A stretch of DNA of 64,000 nucleotides from Isoetes taiwanensis (Eukaryota; Streptophyta; Lycopodiopsida; Isoetales; Isoetaceae): positions 8,215,365 to 8,279,364 of the forward strand of contig JAJEKV010000050.1 of the NCBI GenBank assembly GCA_021234155.1. Reading direction: 5' to 3'. A program made the translations under genes and the position numbers. The notes below the pieces were generated by a model. The model did not search any database. It worked only from the letters and a program-made list of their open reading frames with translations, and was not told the DNA's origin. This document shows positions 1 to 11,327 of the stretch, one piece after another (the stretch's first letter is position 1; every line of letters begins with the position of its first letter).

Positions 1-288
1 ATTTGCAATGTTTCATCGTTTTACAAAAGAGAATATGATATATGTAGAGCATTTAATGAGCCCTTTCTAGGTTGGTTAAAAACAAGATTTGGACTTTCTA
101 TCCCTTTCCTTATGTCATGAAAACCATGATTTCTTGAGTCTATTATAAGGGATTGTTGAGGTCCATTAAAGACTAGTTATGGGAGGTCGCCAATAGTGGA
201 CCATGGTCCAATTGTAGATCATACAAAGATGGATCAAATTCTCCAATAGTGGATCAACCCATTATTATTGGATCAATATAAACCATTA

Positions 289-404
289 GCTTAGTGGACC
301 ATTTCATCCGCTAGGTTTTTAGTCCCATATTACAGTTTCTCTTGATGTATCGTGATCTTTCTCGTGATAATATTACGTCCTCAAAAAAAAAAAAAAAAAA
401 AAAA
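289..404 (+). mobile_element. 3' end of a poly(A)-tailed non-LTR retroposon
   Basis: The segment ends in a run of 22 A (383-404). The preceding ~95 bp match the stretch before an equally long A-run at 35497-35518: both contain a 'cttagtggac' block, 'taggttt(t)(g)agtcccat' and 'cgtcct(t)c' just before the tail. Two copies sharing a 3' sequence and ending in poly(A) are typical of LINE or SINE retroposition. The element is truncated and no coding part is recognised here. Confidence 0.6.
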
Positions 405-734
405 TTCTAAACCATTAGATGAAGTCGATGAAAAAACTACATTTGATGTTAAGCTTAAACCTTGAACTACAATTCGGGCTTTCAATGATTCTATTTACTT
501 TTAGATAAATCAATTTTGTAACAAACACATATACAATTCCTTTCAACAAAAGTTTGGGATCACTGTTAGCCAAAATTTTCACACGAATATCTTCTTACCA
601 TGCACTTTAATGGATAAAAGTATTTTATTTTTTACCTTCTCTTGGCCATTCCTCTTAATTGGTTCACTATTGGTGCAACCCCTCTAGTTCATTATCTTGT
701 TCCCAATTCTTGAAGCGTCAAATTCTTTAAGGTA

Positions 735-882
735 AAATATTGCCACGGTTTTTCCCTCCTAATGGGGGGGTTTTTTAATTCGGGTAGCAACGGGCTTGCT
801 GCACCCATGTAATTTGGGTCCCATAGGCCGATTGGCCTCCGCGGACGATAAAAGAACCTTCCTTCCTTCCTTCCTTCCTTAA
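735..882 (+). mobile_element. LINE 3' tail, family L1 of this window
   Basis: The segment contains 'ccacggtttttccctc', a G-rich run, 'gggtcccatag', 'cgattgg' and 'cgtggacgataaaa'-like blocks, then a (CCTT)n tail at about 858-880. The same order closes the full LINE at 24.2-27.4 kb and recurs inverted at 33.6 and 37.1 kb, so this is a heavily 5'-truncated copy of that family. Confidence 0.7.
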
Positions 883-1124
883 AACATTCCTTTGTATTTC
901 TTTTCCTGCAAAACACTTGCAATAGGATTCGATTAGGGTTCAGCCATTGGCCTATTGTGTGTATTCTACAGATAGATCATGTTTGTCGTGGTTGAGTTTT
1001 GGGAGGGTTTTTCTGCCCTTTGTTGTTGCAATTGTGGCGGGTGTAGAGCAATTTATGAAGCATTCACATGCCTTTCTAAATTCGGATGCCTTTGTAAGGT
1101 ACTTTTTTTGGGTCTTGGCTACAG

Positions 1125-1260
1125 GGATGATGATGTTGCAGCCCGGGGGGTTCACCTCTATATAAGGGTCATATGGCATGTGCGTGCATCAAGTCAGGAG
1201 AAACCCCTCTGTATACAGCTGACCCTCCATAGAAACCCCTATGTATACGGTCCCATACTG
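1125..1260 (+). repeat. Dispersed repeat, inverted partner at 22.16-22.24 kb
   Basis: The block around 'cccggggggttcac' and 'catgtgcgtg' recurs in reverse complement at about 22165-22240. Its identity is unknown. It may be the edge of a non-autonomous element. Confidence 0.35.
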
Positions 1261-1776
1261 TCGAAGAATCATACCCGATTCCATACCTTTACACCCAGTC
1301 TAAGCACTTCTTGCCCTACCCTCAACCTTATTTTTACGTCCATTTTTCATTCATGTATCCTACCCTCTACCGTATTTTTACATCCAGTCCGCAAATGTTA
1401 CATCCAGTCAGTATTTAGGGTTCTTCCTGGCGCCATTTGAGTTCAATGGTCACTCCAAAAAATAAGAAAAAGAAATACGCCTGAAATTTTATATATTTTA
1501 ATTAAATCGATTTGAGGATGACATCATAACGAAATTCATTATTGATTATTGAATAATGACTTTAAATTAATTATTGTTCATGATTTTATTTTCGGGCACG
1601 TCTTTTAAGGACGTCATTATGGTGAACTTCGCCATGCAGCTGCCGCCAATGGCATAACCCGATCGGAGCTCTTCACCTCTTCTCATTCCCTCCAACGCCT
1701 ATTCCTCTCCTTCTCCCGATCCGATACTCCTTCTCTCGATCCTCCTTCTCCGCCTATTCCTCTCCCACATCCGACA

Positions 1777-2094
1777 ATGGCGCGGATTAAGACCACCGCC
1801 CGGCTGCCCACTGAAGAATCTGTGGGCTCTGCTCCACCGAAGGAAGAGGCCGCGCCTGAGGAAGAGGCCGCGCCTGAGGAAGAGCCCAAGGGCACTAAGC
1901 TGAAAGTTGTGGCGAAATTTTCGTGCATGGAAGTGGTGCACATGCAAGATCATGGAGCTCATATCACTGAAAAAGTTCAGCAGTGGGTTGATCGGGTGAC
2001 TCCTACAGATGAGCGGCTTTTGGAGATGAAAATCCGTGCAAGAGGGAACAATCTGTATGTGCTGCTTAGGATGCCACCTCCGGGCAGTTGGTGA
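1777..2094 (+). CDS. Small acidic ORF with histone-H3-like N-terminus, function unknown
   Basis: This 105-residue ORF starts MARIKTTARLPT, close to the histone H3 tail start (MARTKQTARKST). A repeated acidic stretch (EEAAPEE, residues ~25-40) follows, then a basic and hydrophobic C-terminal half (VVAKFSCMEV...WVDRV...MKIRARG). The 5' side (1640-1776) is C/T-rich, and an AATAAA lies near 2551, so a short transcribed gene is plausible. No known domain is recognised. Many mobile-element proteins in plants carry histone-like starts, so it could also be part of an element. Whether it is expressed is unknown. Confidence 0.4.
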   Translation: MARIKTTARLPTEESVGSAPPKEEAAPEEEAAPEEEPKGTKLKVVAKFSCMEVVHMQDHGAHITEKVQQWVDRVTPTDERLLEMKIRARGNNLYVLLRMPPPGSW

Positions 2095-3222
2095 AGCGCC
2101 TCTGTTAGTCTGACCTCCGTTCCCGCCTCCGTTATTCTGATATCCGTTAAGTTATGCCTCCAGGATGTCCATAATAGCTTAGGTTTTTTTATTTGCCATA
2201 CGAAATCGTTTTTTTTTTGTAAAGCTCCTAATCTGATCTGTTTAGGACTGCTTTGTTTTGTAAATGGCCATGAAAACAGGGATGAAAACTGTCATGCGCA
2301 GGTGTCTGTTATTATAATATGAATATGAAGCGGTTTTAGACATTGTTCTTGTATTTTAGTTTGTCTCTTAATATGTTTCTTTTATGTAATGTTCTTAACC
2401 GAAATCAGACTTCAAACAGTTTATGTTTTGTTGTTTTTAAAGTATGATTTTGATTATGTCTTTTGTCTTCACGCCATGCCCTTAAAAGTAGAGTGTAACA
2501 GCATCTGCTGTTTTGGAAGCATTTTATTATGCTTCTGTAAATGCTGCAGAAATAAATCATCGAGTAATGGAATCAGAAAGGCTTAAAGCACACCTAACTA
2601 ACTAGTTCCACAAGCAACCAGTAGCCACTGTTTATTGCATTCAAAGTAAAGTTTAAACAAGATCACAGTTTCTACATGGAATACATTAAGTAAAGCAAAG
2701 CAAATAGAACTTGCACGAGATTTATACAAAGCAGAAAACTGCTCTTAAACTTAAACTGTTGAAATGGTAGCTTTAATCATAAATGATCATTGATAAAGTA
2801 CTTGACAAATATCTGCCTGAACCTTATACACTCCCTAGACCTTCTGCTTTCCCTTGTCACCTACAAAAAAAATGAAAGAGAAGAGACAGTTAGTAGCAGA
2901 ATTCAACCATTTGAAGACGTCTAATTTAATATTACCCTACCAATATTCTGTTCACGGACAAACTTATTCAGCTGTACTCTGTCATTATCATGCAGATGGT
3001 AAATGTTTTTGGCAGGTTCATATCTTAAAGATGCAAGAGATATGATAGACTCGAGGTCTATAAGTCGATTATCAGCCAGATCATAAGTAAACCAAGTGGA
3101 TTTGCCGTCCCTTTGCGCAATGTTTCTTGTAATATGCGATTTAATTGAACTTCAAAAGACGGGCGTTTAACTAAGTCCACGGGCTCCCTACTCTCTCTCC
3201 ATGCCTTTGCTGCATTTCCTCC
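2095..3222. other. No supported gene
   Basis: AT-rich sequence, possibly the 3' untranslated part of the preceding ORF followed by unassigned DNA. Short ORFs in this stretch have no coding signs. Confidence 0.4.
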
Positions 3223-6003
3223 TCATGCTAAGTACCCAAAGATACCAAACCTTATGAATTGCAGCAGATTTGTTCCTTTTCTCATTTGAAGCTTGTCCGG
3301 TTTGTGGTGCCACCCGCCTGATTCCACTTGGTTCTTGAAGTACTTTGCACAATCTGTCCCAATGCCGAGCAGAGTTTGTGCATCAACATTACTTTCTTCA
3401 ATAGAATATACCATAGTCTTAACCCTCGTCAACCTGTCCTTTGATAGCCACGGATTCCCATTCAAATGACTCACTATAGTTGACTTGAAGATTTTCTTAC
3501 CTTCCATAACAACATGCCAAGAAACATGAGATGGCTTCCTCCTCTCACATTCATCTAACATTTCGTCAAACACATGTCGTAATTCAGACCTGGCCACATC
3601 ATCCTCACTAACTACCTCGTTCCTTGGATCTTCACCTTCAATCTCCATATTCTCTTCCGTGGCATCGGTCTCATCTCCCAATGTGGTAGAGCTCAGGTCT
3701 ACCACACGACTACTATGAAACCAATCTTCGACCTTCCATGGCTCACTAAACTAGCCATCACTCTCCTCAATTGTAATGCCAACGCTTGTACACAATGCTT
3801 GTGCAGCAGCAAGCCCTTCCTTTAAGGCCTCAATAATCTTGTCATCCGTATCCACGCTACTGTAATCTGCAAGGTTACATGTGAGCACATCTCCATTGGT
3901 ATCTACCTTCTTTTCTAACTCTTCCCAAATGTGTTCTTGCTTAGCATGTCTTTGCAGAAAAAGGGAGGGTAGTGGCTGCTTGAAACTTCGGAAATATGAT
4001 TGAGAGCAGAGGCACTCTCCAATAAGTCTGCCCGTCATAGGCTCTTTTCGTTACGCACCATGCCCCGGCTTTAGAGAAGAAGTTCTCACATACATCTGAT
4101 CCGTGCCTTTGTAAGGGCAACTCCAAATGCCCAAATTGAACTAAAATACTTTTTATTAGCAAAGACAAAGACAAAATGGCATGACAATTGCACGTCTATA
4201 AAGGTTTCCCGACTAATGAAGTTCTTACTCAACGAATGCGTGCTGTGGTTCGTCAACCACAGCCTCTAAAGCCTGTTATGCACCTAAAGTTTTAAAGTTC
4301 ATACCAAATTGAAAGTAGCAAACAGGATTCCAGCTCACCTAAAGAAGAAGGATACCATTTGGCAGGCTTTAATCCGAGCCCTCAAGTTCAAAGTAGGTGA
4401 GAGGAAGATGTCAATGTATGATGCCACGACTTCCAGATAAACTTTGGTGCCCAAATTCCGCATTGGTGGGCCTGCAGAACCATTGCTTAGTTCGTCCAAG
4501 CATTGTTGAACCTTTCTAGAAGCAAGGCGTTGCGTAGCCCTCCGGTTTTGCCGATCCCGGGCGCTTCACGTCTCAAGTTGCAGCCCATGCTTCCCTTGGC
4601 ATAACTCAAAGACATGGTGTATGTCATTGAGAGTCACTAACTCGTTCCCTAAGTACAACCTTCTAGAGGCACTATCCATGGGATTAACAAGCTTCTTACC
4701 ATTGTGCACGAAATCTTGGTCATGAAGCCCATAAACATCCTTATTTCTCGAGGCACTTAGTGGCCAACCGTCCCATGAAACCTTGAATGTCTTTGTGCGG
4801 TGCAGACACGGATGTATAATCTGCAAACATGCACCCTTCTCCTCGAAGTCTCCATCCGAGCTGTGGCCGATTAGAGGGCCCACAACCATTCTCAAGTGCA
4901 CATTCCACAAGTCTTGGATTTGCTGCCACTGACGTCTAACCTCAAGGTGATCAAATCTGTTACATGTCAGAATAATGGCAAGGACGAAGTGCGGGCAGAC
5001 TTCCTATGCAAGGGATTCACGATAAGAACTCTTGCATAGTGCGAAATGACATTCTCCTCGAAGGCATTGATAATTATGTTGTAGCCCTCTTCATCGGAGC
5101 CAACTAACATCTCAAATGTGCCATTGCAAGCATGCCCTTCTTTCTTTCCACAAAAGCCGAGCAAGCAGTCATCTCTGGGAATCCAACGTATAGCCCGCTT
5201 TATGACGGTCTCGTCCTCAGCCACAATTGCTGGAACCCCCCCCCCAAATCCAAGTCTTTGGTGTTGCATGTGTCGAGTGTAGACTGAGCAAGATGCTTGA
5301 ATGTTTCTTCCCTAAGACCGACCTTGTAAAAGAAGCTTTCGTGTGTGGGAGCATAGTGGTGGACATACTCGGACCTGCAAAATTGAGAGAAAGAAAATTG
5401 TGCATTCTTCTCCCTCCCCATATCTTAATTGTTTCAAACAACGCCTTTGTGGTTTCCCTATATCTTCTTTTATGGCCTGGTCTGATTATGTTTTGAGCTA
5501 TGTCCCTTAGAAAATCCCAAAGAGCTGGTTTTCCACTAAATTTACCTTGCCGATGTGCCTATACTATGTCCTGGCAGAATCTGCTGACATCTTTCCTGTT
5601 CATTGACTCCTCCAGACTCCCTCTTAGCGACCTTTCTTTCATGGACAATGCAGTAACTCATTTTGGAAAACATTAATTCCTTATGTAACTTCCTTATCTC
5701 ATGAACTGCAGACCTGACCATTTTCTTGATCTCAATTGCATTCAAGTAATCTGATCTAATACATAACTTTGTGGTTCTAAATCCCCTTGCCACCTTGTCA
5801 TCGATCTGTCTATGCACTCTCATGTAAAAATCCCTCTCTTTCGGAATAGCAGCACATAAAGAACATTGATAATTTTCAAAGGGTTCACCTTTAAGACTGA
5901 CCCTCTTGCATTTCTTATGCCTAAACGAGCCACTAATCTCTACTAAACCCTGCCCGACTACAAATGTATGCTGCAATGCAGGTTCACAATACCAATGTGT
6001 CAT
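3223..6003 (-). pseudogene. DDE-type DNA transposase remnant, C-terminal exons
   Basis: Reading from 6003 down to 3223, five or more fragments in different frames follow each other on the minus strand. In order they show a Cys-rich start with a FxxYQCSLC block, a segment with AIVAEDETVIKRAI and LLGFCGKKEGHACNG (a likely acidic catalytic patch, ~5160-5240), SWDGWPLSASRNKDVYGLHDQ with NGKKLVNPMDS (~4640-4780), and FGHLELPLQRHGSDVCENFF (~4080-4140, typical of the terminal part of such transposases). At 5236-5243 a run of eight C sits at a shift between two frames. Long conserved-looking stretches separated by frame changes suggest introns plus decay. The superfamily is not assigned. The N-terminal zinc fingers lie at 9.5-10.5 kb beyond an insertion. 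Confidence 0.55.
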
Positions 6004-7547
6004 GCAGAAAGGGTCTTAAATCCTTAACTTTATCTCCATACCTATATTTGTTCTGCCAAAAGCCCCAGCATAGTAGAGCCAAGGACGTTTCTGTTACCGA
6101 AATACGACAATGAAACCCTAGATACCCTACAAACTTAAAATACAAACCACTTATGAAGCCACTAAGAGTACTCACGTGAACTGTTACTTGATGAAGCTTG
6201 GCTGCTCGAACTTGGAGGGCACGGAGTGTTTGCTGCTCATGTCAAAATCAGTCCGAATCAGCTGAGATTATTCAACATTATAGCAGCTAAAACGTGAACA
6301 CTACTTCTAACAAATAAAATAGAGGTTAACAATGTTTAAATTGAAACGCACTTATTTAAGAAGTGCGTTTGAAAGATTCCTTCTGAAAATTTACAAAACT
6401 CTAAAATGCCCTTAAAAATGACACATTCAGTATCTTAGGTCAAAATATTTACAAAAGTGCTAATGAAAACAACCATTTTAGGAAGCCTTAATGTTACGGA
6501 GCAAAACAAAAATAAAAATATTCCATTTTAGGGGCAAATTCATGTGAAGAAATTAGATGCTTGCACCTTGTCCCTGAAAACGTTTGTGTTGGCTTTACCG
6601 CAATTTTTTTATTTCACAACCAATTTGGCTAAACTCATAGTTGACCTACAAACTATCTAATGTCTAACCATTGAATCATTTATTCAACCATTAAATCATA
6701 ATATTTGGAAAAAAAAAAACAATTCCTAAATGCGTTACAATAGTAAAACCATGTATTATATGCCTTCATTAATTAAAGTCATGAAAACATTTGATAGGTA
6801 ACACAAATGCATTCCAAACTGGGATTGCATGTAAACTGATATGTCTTATGCTTAGAAAGAACCTTTAGTGCATTCTGGATATTCCATATCTTTACTTATT
6901 TACAGCTAATACTTAAGCCAGTAGCTAAATGTACCTTTAACTATTGACTAAAATTTATAAACAGATTACAACCAGAGTTCATATATGTTCATTGCTCATA
7001 CGAGTCTTTTCTGCTCAGTAATATGTTCAAGGGCACATTTAATTTTTGCCCAAACACAAACTTAATAATTCCATTACTAGGAGAAAGCTTGTGTACAATG
7101 CTATTATAGGATGAAATATTGCTGAACTTGAATAATGTGTACCTTCTACTTGCAATTTCATTTACTGTTGAAACTACTGGAAAATGATTTTCTACAAACA
7201 GCATGAATGCTGAAGTTACAAGAAAAACCGTTTACTACCAACTGTCTTGCACCTGCATTCAGCTTGTGTTAAAGGCAGGCATGTTCTGGACTATTTTGTA
7301 TTTTATAATGATCTACTAGACATGAATTACAGATTTTAAAATAGACCATAATCATGGATTATGGCTCTTAAATAGACATGATTACAGATCTTAAAAAGGC
7401 TAAGTCATGCTGCATCTTATTTCCATAATCAAGGTCCATTAGAAATGAGAGAAGCTGGACTACATGCATCTGAATGCAAACACTTTGCCATGCTGCTTTG
7501 ACTCATGCACATTAAGAGGCAGAAGAGGCAAAACATTATGCCAACAA

Positions 7548-7853
7548 CTAATAAGACAATAGATCCTTCTGGAAAGGATGCCATATTAATTTCCACATTC
7601 CATTAGCCAGTGTCCTCTTTAGCAAAAGAAGGCGCTGCAAAGTCCCTAAAGCATTCATCATAACTTCTTGTGAATAAGCTAGGCTTGCACAGTCTTGTCC
7701 CAGGGAGTCTAGTATCTGCCATGGATTTGGACCTGCACTATTTCCAACTAGTCTGTGAATCGTGAGAAAAATTGTTCTGAATGCATGCCGTTTTGAAACA
7801 AATACCAAGTGATTTGATGTGGATAAATCCATCAAATTGTGGCAAATTTCCAA
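7548..7853 (-). other. Unrecognised ORF inside the nested segment
   Basis: A 101-residue open frame with ordinary residue composition (QILDSLGQDCASLAYSQEVM, WKLIWHPFQKDLL). It could be an exon of a captured or host gene, but I recognise no family. No splice context could be confirmed. Confidence 0.2.
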
Positions 7854-8051
7854 CCTCCCATCTGTCTAATCCGTCCAACAAGCTTTATATTTCTTGAAAC
7901 TCAACAAGTATTTGTCCAATGACAGAGTACAAAGCAACGAAATGATTCAACAGTGTAAAAAAGCAAAGCCAGAACTGTGTATCATCTAAAACTTGAGAGT
8001 ACTTTTATGATTTGGAAACTCTCTATGATCTAGAACTTGAAAAATTTCTGA

Positions 8052-8146
8052 CCTGGAGTATTTTGTAGCGCACCAAGTGGGATATCTGATGTGATTTATG
8101 ACCTGGAGTATTCTGTAGCGCACCAAGTGGGATATCTGCTGTGAAA
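8052..8146. repeat. Tandem duplication, unit about 49 bp, two copies
   Basis: 'gacctggagtattttgtagc' followed by 'gcaccaagtgggatatctg' occurs at 8052 and again at 8101, differing at a few bases. Confidence 0.85.
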
Positions 8147-8219
8147 ACACATTCAAAACCATCAAAAGCTATTCGACCATGTCTGCTATGATTCAGACCA
8201 TGCCTTAAAGCACCTGATT

Positions 8220-8430
8220 CAGCCTGGATTCGACCTGGAGTAAACCTGATTCAGCCTGAATTTGACCTGCAAGGATTCAAAACCTGTGTGATTTGACCTG
8301 GAAGGTTTCGACTTGGAAGGATTCGACCTGTGTGAAAACCCATTCGACTTAGATCAAAACCCATTCGACATGTGTAAGAACCTGTGAAAACCCATTCGCC
8401 CTATGAAAACCCATTCGACCTGTGAAAAAC
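8220..8430. repeat. Degenerate minisatellite, 'attcgacctg' / 'gaaaaccc' units
   Basis: Variants of 'gattcgacctgtgtgaaaa' and 'cccattcgacctgtgaaaa' recur irregularly through this stretch. Confidence 0.7.
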
Positions 8431-8592
8431 TAGACAAAGAAGCTGGCCGAAATAACAAAGTAAAGCCCTAAAAAAAATCACGAAGAAACAAACATGTTGC
8501 ATCATTAAGAAACTCTTGCCGCACCAACAAACACCTAGATCGTTAGATAATTACAACCCTAAATTTTTTCTCACACCAAGTTTTCCTAGCTC

Positions 8593-9040
8593 CGGTATAA
8601 ATTTATACCGTCAAAAGCATCTGCCATGTTTTAGCCAGGCGAAATCATGTTATATCCAGGCGAAATCATGTTATATCCATGGATTGTCAAGTTATAACCA
8701 TAATAAAAGTTCCAGATACTAGAATTTTCTTGTATTATAATGTATGAAATTTATAACGAAATGTTTTTCATGAGAGCTCGTAGTATAAATGTACACCGTG
8801 ACTTCCTTTATAAAAAATTTCGGTATAAATTTATAATGCTCCCGACATTTTCATGTGGGAAGATTGTATAAACTTATACCGCTTGAGCTCACTGGCGGTA
8901 TAGATTTATACCACTCGAGTTCACTGGCAGTATAAATTTATACCGCTTGAGATTTATACCGGCCGATCTCACGTTGTATAAATTTATGCCGTTTGGTGCA
9001 ATGCCTCCTGAGCTTCCCTTTGGTATAAATTTATATCGTT
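8593..9040. repeat. Cluster of about eight palindromes, CGGTATAAATTTATACCG type
   Basis: The copy at 8593-8610 is a perfect 18-bp palindrome. Degenerate full or half copies start near 8821, 8866, 8895, 8929, 8951, 8975 and 9020. Several are linked by 'gctcactggcggt' or 'gagttcactggcagt', so the repeating unit is larger than the palindrome. The open frame on the minus strand here only translates the repeat. Confidence 0.8.
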
Positions 9041-9510
9041 TGGAAAAATTAAAACCTACGAACAAGTTGCATGGGTTGGGTAGACACGAATAGCTCTGGA
9101 TGGTCAGACAATAACATGCATCATGAACTAGACGCAAAGTGTAACTTTGTTTAAAATGTCAAATCTACTACATTTTGTACAATTATGTTCAAAAATTTGT
9201 AGTGATTTCAAAAACTCTGAATGCAGGCTCTTTTTGTCGCTCTAGTGCACTTAATGTTTTTTTCAATGTCTATTTTTTTTTAGTTTCTGAAATTGCTACA
9301 ATTTTTCATACCAAACTAGGGGGCTAAAAAGGGGTATCAAACAATTTTGCATGGAAGCTAAGTTGAATTAACCCCTCAAAAATAGTACCTAAAATATTCA
9401 AATTGTCACACTTGTGACAAATTTACCTCGAAAAGGGACCTTTTTTAGGGAATTTCAGGGAATCTTTTAAAGATTCCTTTTAAAGTGCGTTTGGAGCAAA
9501 TAAGTGCGTT

Positions 9511-10492
9511 TCATTTTAAACTTTGTTGGTTACCTCTTGCAAAAACAGAATGCAATTTTCCTTGTTGCGGGTCTGCTTCAGCCCATTTCTTCGGCCTGCC
9601 ACCTCTTGCTGCTTGGTCACTTGACTCCTTACCTGTATTCATGACAGCATACACGTGTCTCTTAGATAGAATATGATCTTTCATGTGGCCATTAAGACTT
9701 CCAGTTCTTGGAAACAGTTCGAGAAGCCTTTCACACATGGCACAAACAACACGAATGTCATCAAGTTTAGCATATCCACCTTATTGCTCTCATAAAGCTT
9801 GAACACAACATCAAAAATTCTAGTTTCTTCTTGAAACTTTGCAATGGCAGCACTAATGTACTTTCTACTAGAGTTTGATTCTCCTTGCAAATGTCCGGCT
9901 CCTCCTCAACATTGCAAGGCTGATCCTCCTTCTCCACAACCCCGCTCTCCCTTCTCGTCACACTTGAGGTTACGCCAGAATTATCGGCATGACCCTTGGA
10001 CTTCAAGTGGCTGCGTTCAAAGTTACACAAGGTATCATCTCCACCTTTACCATAACGTTTCTCACATTCAAGACACCAAATAGCAAATACTGGTTTACCA
10101 TGGGCATCATAAGAACACAATTCAAACCTGTCTTTTCGATTCTTTCGCTGCAGCTTTGAACTCAACTTCCTCAAAGCAACTTGCCATTTGGCAACATCAA
10201 ACTTTGTTGCTAACTTGGATAGCAACCTATTCTTTGAAAAATTCAAATCTGATACATCATCTAAAAAGGCGGTATCTTCAACGAGAACAAGTTCATCATC
10301 ATGATTTACCTCTTCATTGGTCTGCTTCTCGGCTATGACAGTCTGGTCTACCATCTCAAATTGGAGATTTTGAGATGAAATGCTCTCAACAACAGTCCTC
10401 TGCCTTTTTTGTGCAGGCTCTCCAACCACCTTGATAGTAACCTCGTCACCACAAACCTTAAACCTTACCTCCTGCCTTGACGTGAAGGCCAC
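9511..10492 (-). pseudogene. N-terminal zinc-finger exons of the transposase remnant
   Basis: The frame starting at 10492 (MAFTSRQEVRFKVCGDEVTI) runs through an acidic stretch to a first finger, with WCLECEKRY and then ERSHLKSKGH, a C-x2-C ... H-x5-H layout. After at least one frame change near 9760-9890 comes a second finger, with CAMCERLLE and HMKDHILSKRH. A basic RGGRPKK patch follows at about 9580. Two tandem zinc fingers before an AT-hook-like basic patch fit the DNA-binding end of a transposase, and the frame changes show decay. Pairing with the 3.2-6.0 kb fragments rests on strand, order and domain logic. Confidence 0.5.
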
Positions 10493-10502
10493 TTCCCTAT
10501 CT

Positions 10503-10925
10503 CCAAGAAATAGAATAGAATAGAATAGAATACATTAATGTCCCTTGTGCCGCGAGGCCCCTGGACTTGTGTAGCATGGGCGAGCTCCCTGAAAGGGCGC
10601 TACTAGCACATCACACTGTTATGATGTAGCCTTTTCTGAAGGCTGACTTTTTTCTATTATTACCAGCATCCCGCTTTACTTCGGCTTCGTGGCCGTGCAG
10701 TGATACTTCGCTATCAACAACTTTGAGTTGTACACATTGTGGATTCCACTGTCCCACCTTTAGTAGTGGGTCAGATTATGAACCCTAAGTTTTTGGCGCA
10801 TCAGAACTCGAATGTGGAAATAGAACACCAGCCGGTGGGTTGTACCCGCTCTATCCTGGTGGTCGGTCGGAGGCCCCTCACTGAGCCGACACTTAGTCCC
10901 TTTCCTTTTTTACAATTGTTCTGCA
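10503..10925 (-). mobile_element. Retrotransposon 3' end with (TATTC)n tail and shared core repeat
   Basis: On the minus strand the segment ends in a (TATTC)n tail (10508-10531 on +). It contains a core (10815-10925) shared with 12265-12365 and 18885-18980: 'accagttggtggg', 'ccctcgctatcctgg', 'acggcggaggctgag'. The shared core could be a SINE or the 3' region of a LINE family. Confidence 0.5.
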
Positions 10926-11004
10926 TAGTCTTGGTGCCCAATAGTGGTGTCCAGCGGCAATAGAGTCGCACTGGCCTGGACTACATTAGTAACGCCGATT
11001 ACTA

Positions 11005-11066
11005 TCAGGATTAAAAAACCCCGCCCCGAAGGGTTTTCGGGGAAAAACCTTAATAGTAATGGGCTC
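11005..11066 (-). mobile_element. LINE 3' tail fragment, family L1
   Basis: 'caggattaaaaaaccccgcc', 'gggttttcggggaaaaacct' and 'tagtaat' match the inverted tails at 33.66-33.73 kb. Confidence 0.6.
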
Positions 11067-11072
11067 ACTAAT

Positions 11073-11323
11073 GGGCAAAAGTATGCTGGTGGGTATCAAA
11101 AGCAGGCGTCCGGACACATGCTGACAGCACTCATATAGCACCCCATATGGCAGCTTGTTTAAGGTGTTACTGGTACTAGCACATGGTAATTAGGTAATCA
11201 ATAGAAATATGTAACAACTCCAATTAATAACAAGTGGAATACTATGATAGAATAGTACATCCAGGGTGCTGATCTAAGTGCTGGGGCCGCGTTTTTTTGA
11301 TACCCACCAGCATACTTTTGCCC
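11073..11323. mobile_element. MITE, 251 bp, 29-bp perfect terminal inverted repeats
   Basis: The left end (11073-11101), beginning GGGCAAAAGTATGCTGG, is the exact reverse complement of the right end (11295-11323). The flanks carry TAAT on both sides (11069-11072 and 11324-11327), a likely target-site duplication. A GGGC start with a TAA/TAAT duplication is reminiscent of PIF/Harbinger-type (Tourist-like) MITEs, but this assignment is tentative. There is no coding capacity. The element landed beside a LINE tail. Confidence 0.8.
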
Positions 11324-11327
11324 TAAT

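Larger units (their letters stand above)
6336..9523. mobile_element. 3.2-kb segment bounded by inverted repeats, nested in the transposase gene
   Basis: The left edge (about 6333-6385: 'gtttaaattgaaacgcactt' then 'aagtgcgtttgaaagattcc') reappears in reverse complement at the right edge (about 9455-9521). The segment separates the zinc-finger exons (9.5-10.5 kb) from the catalytic exons (3.2-6.0 kb) of the same minus-strand gene, so it reads as an inserted element or a large intron with inverted edges. No target-site duplication was established. Inside are minor ORFs without recognised domains, a tandem duplication, an 'attcgacctg' minisatellite and a palindrome cluster. Confidence 0.45.

Noticed and set aside
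8889-9137. Minus-strand frame with repeated GINLY and RYKFI
   Set aside because: It is a translation of the palindrome cluster.
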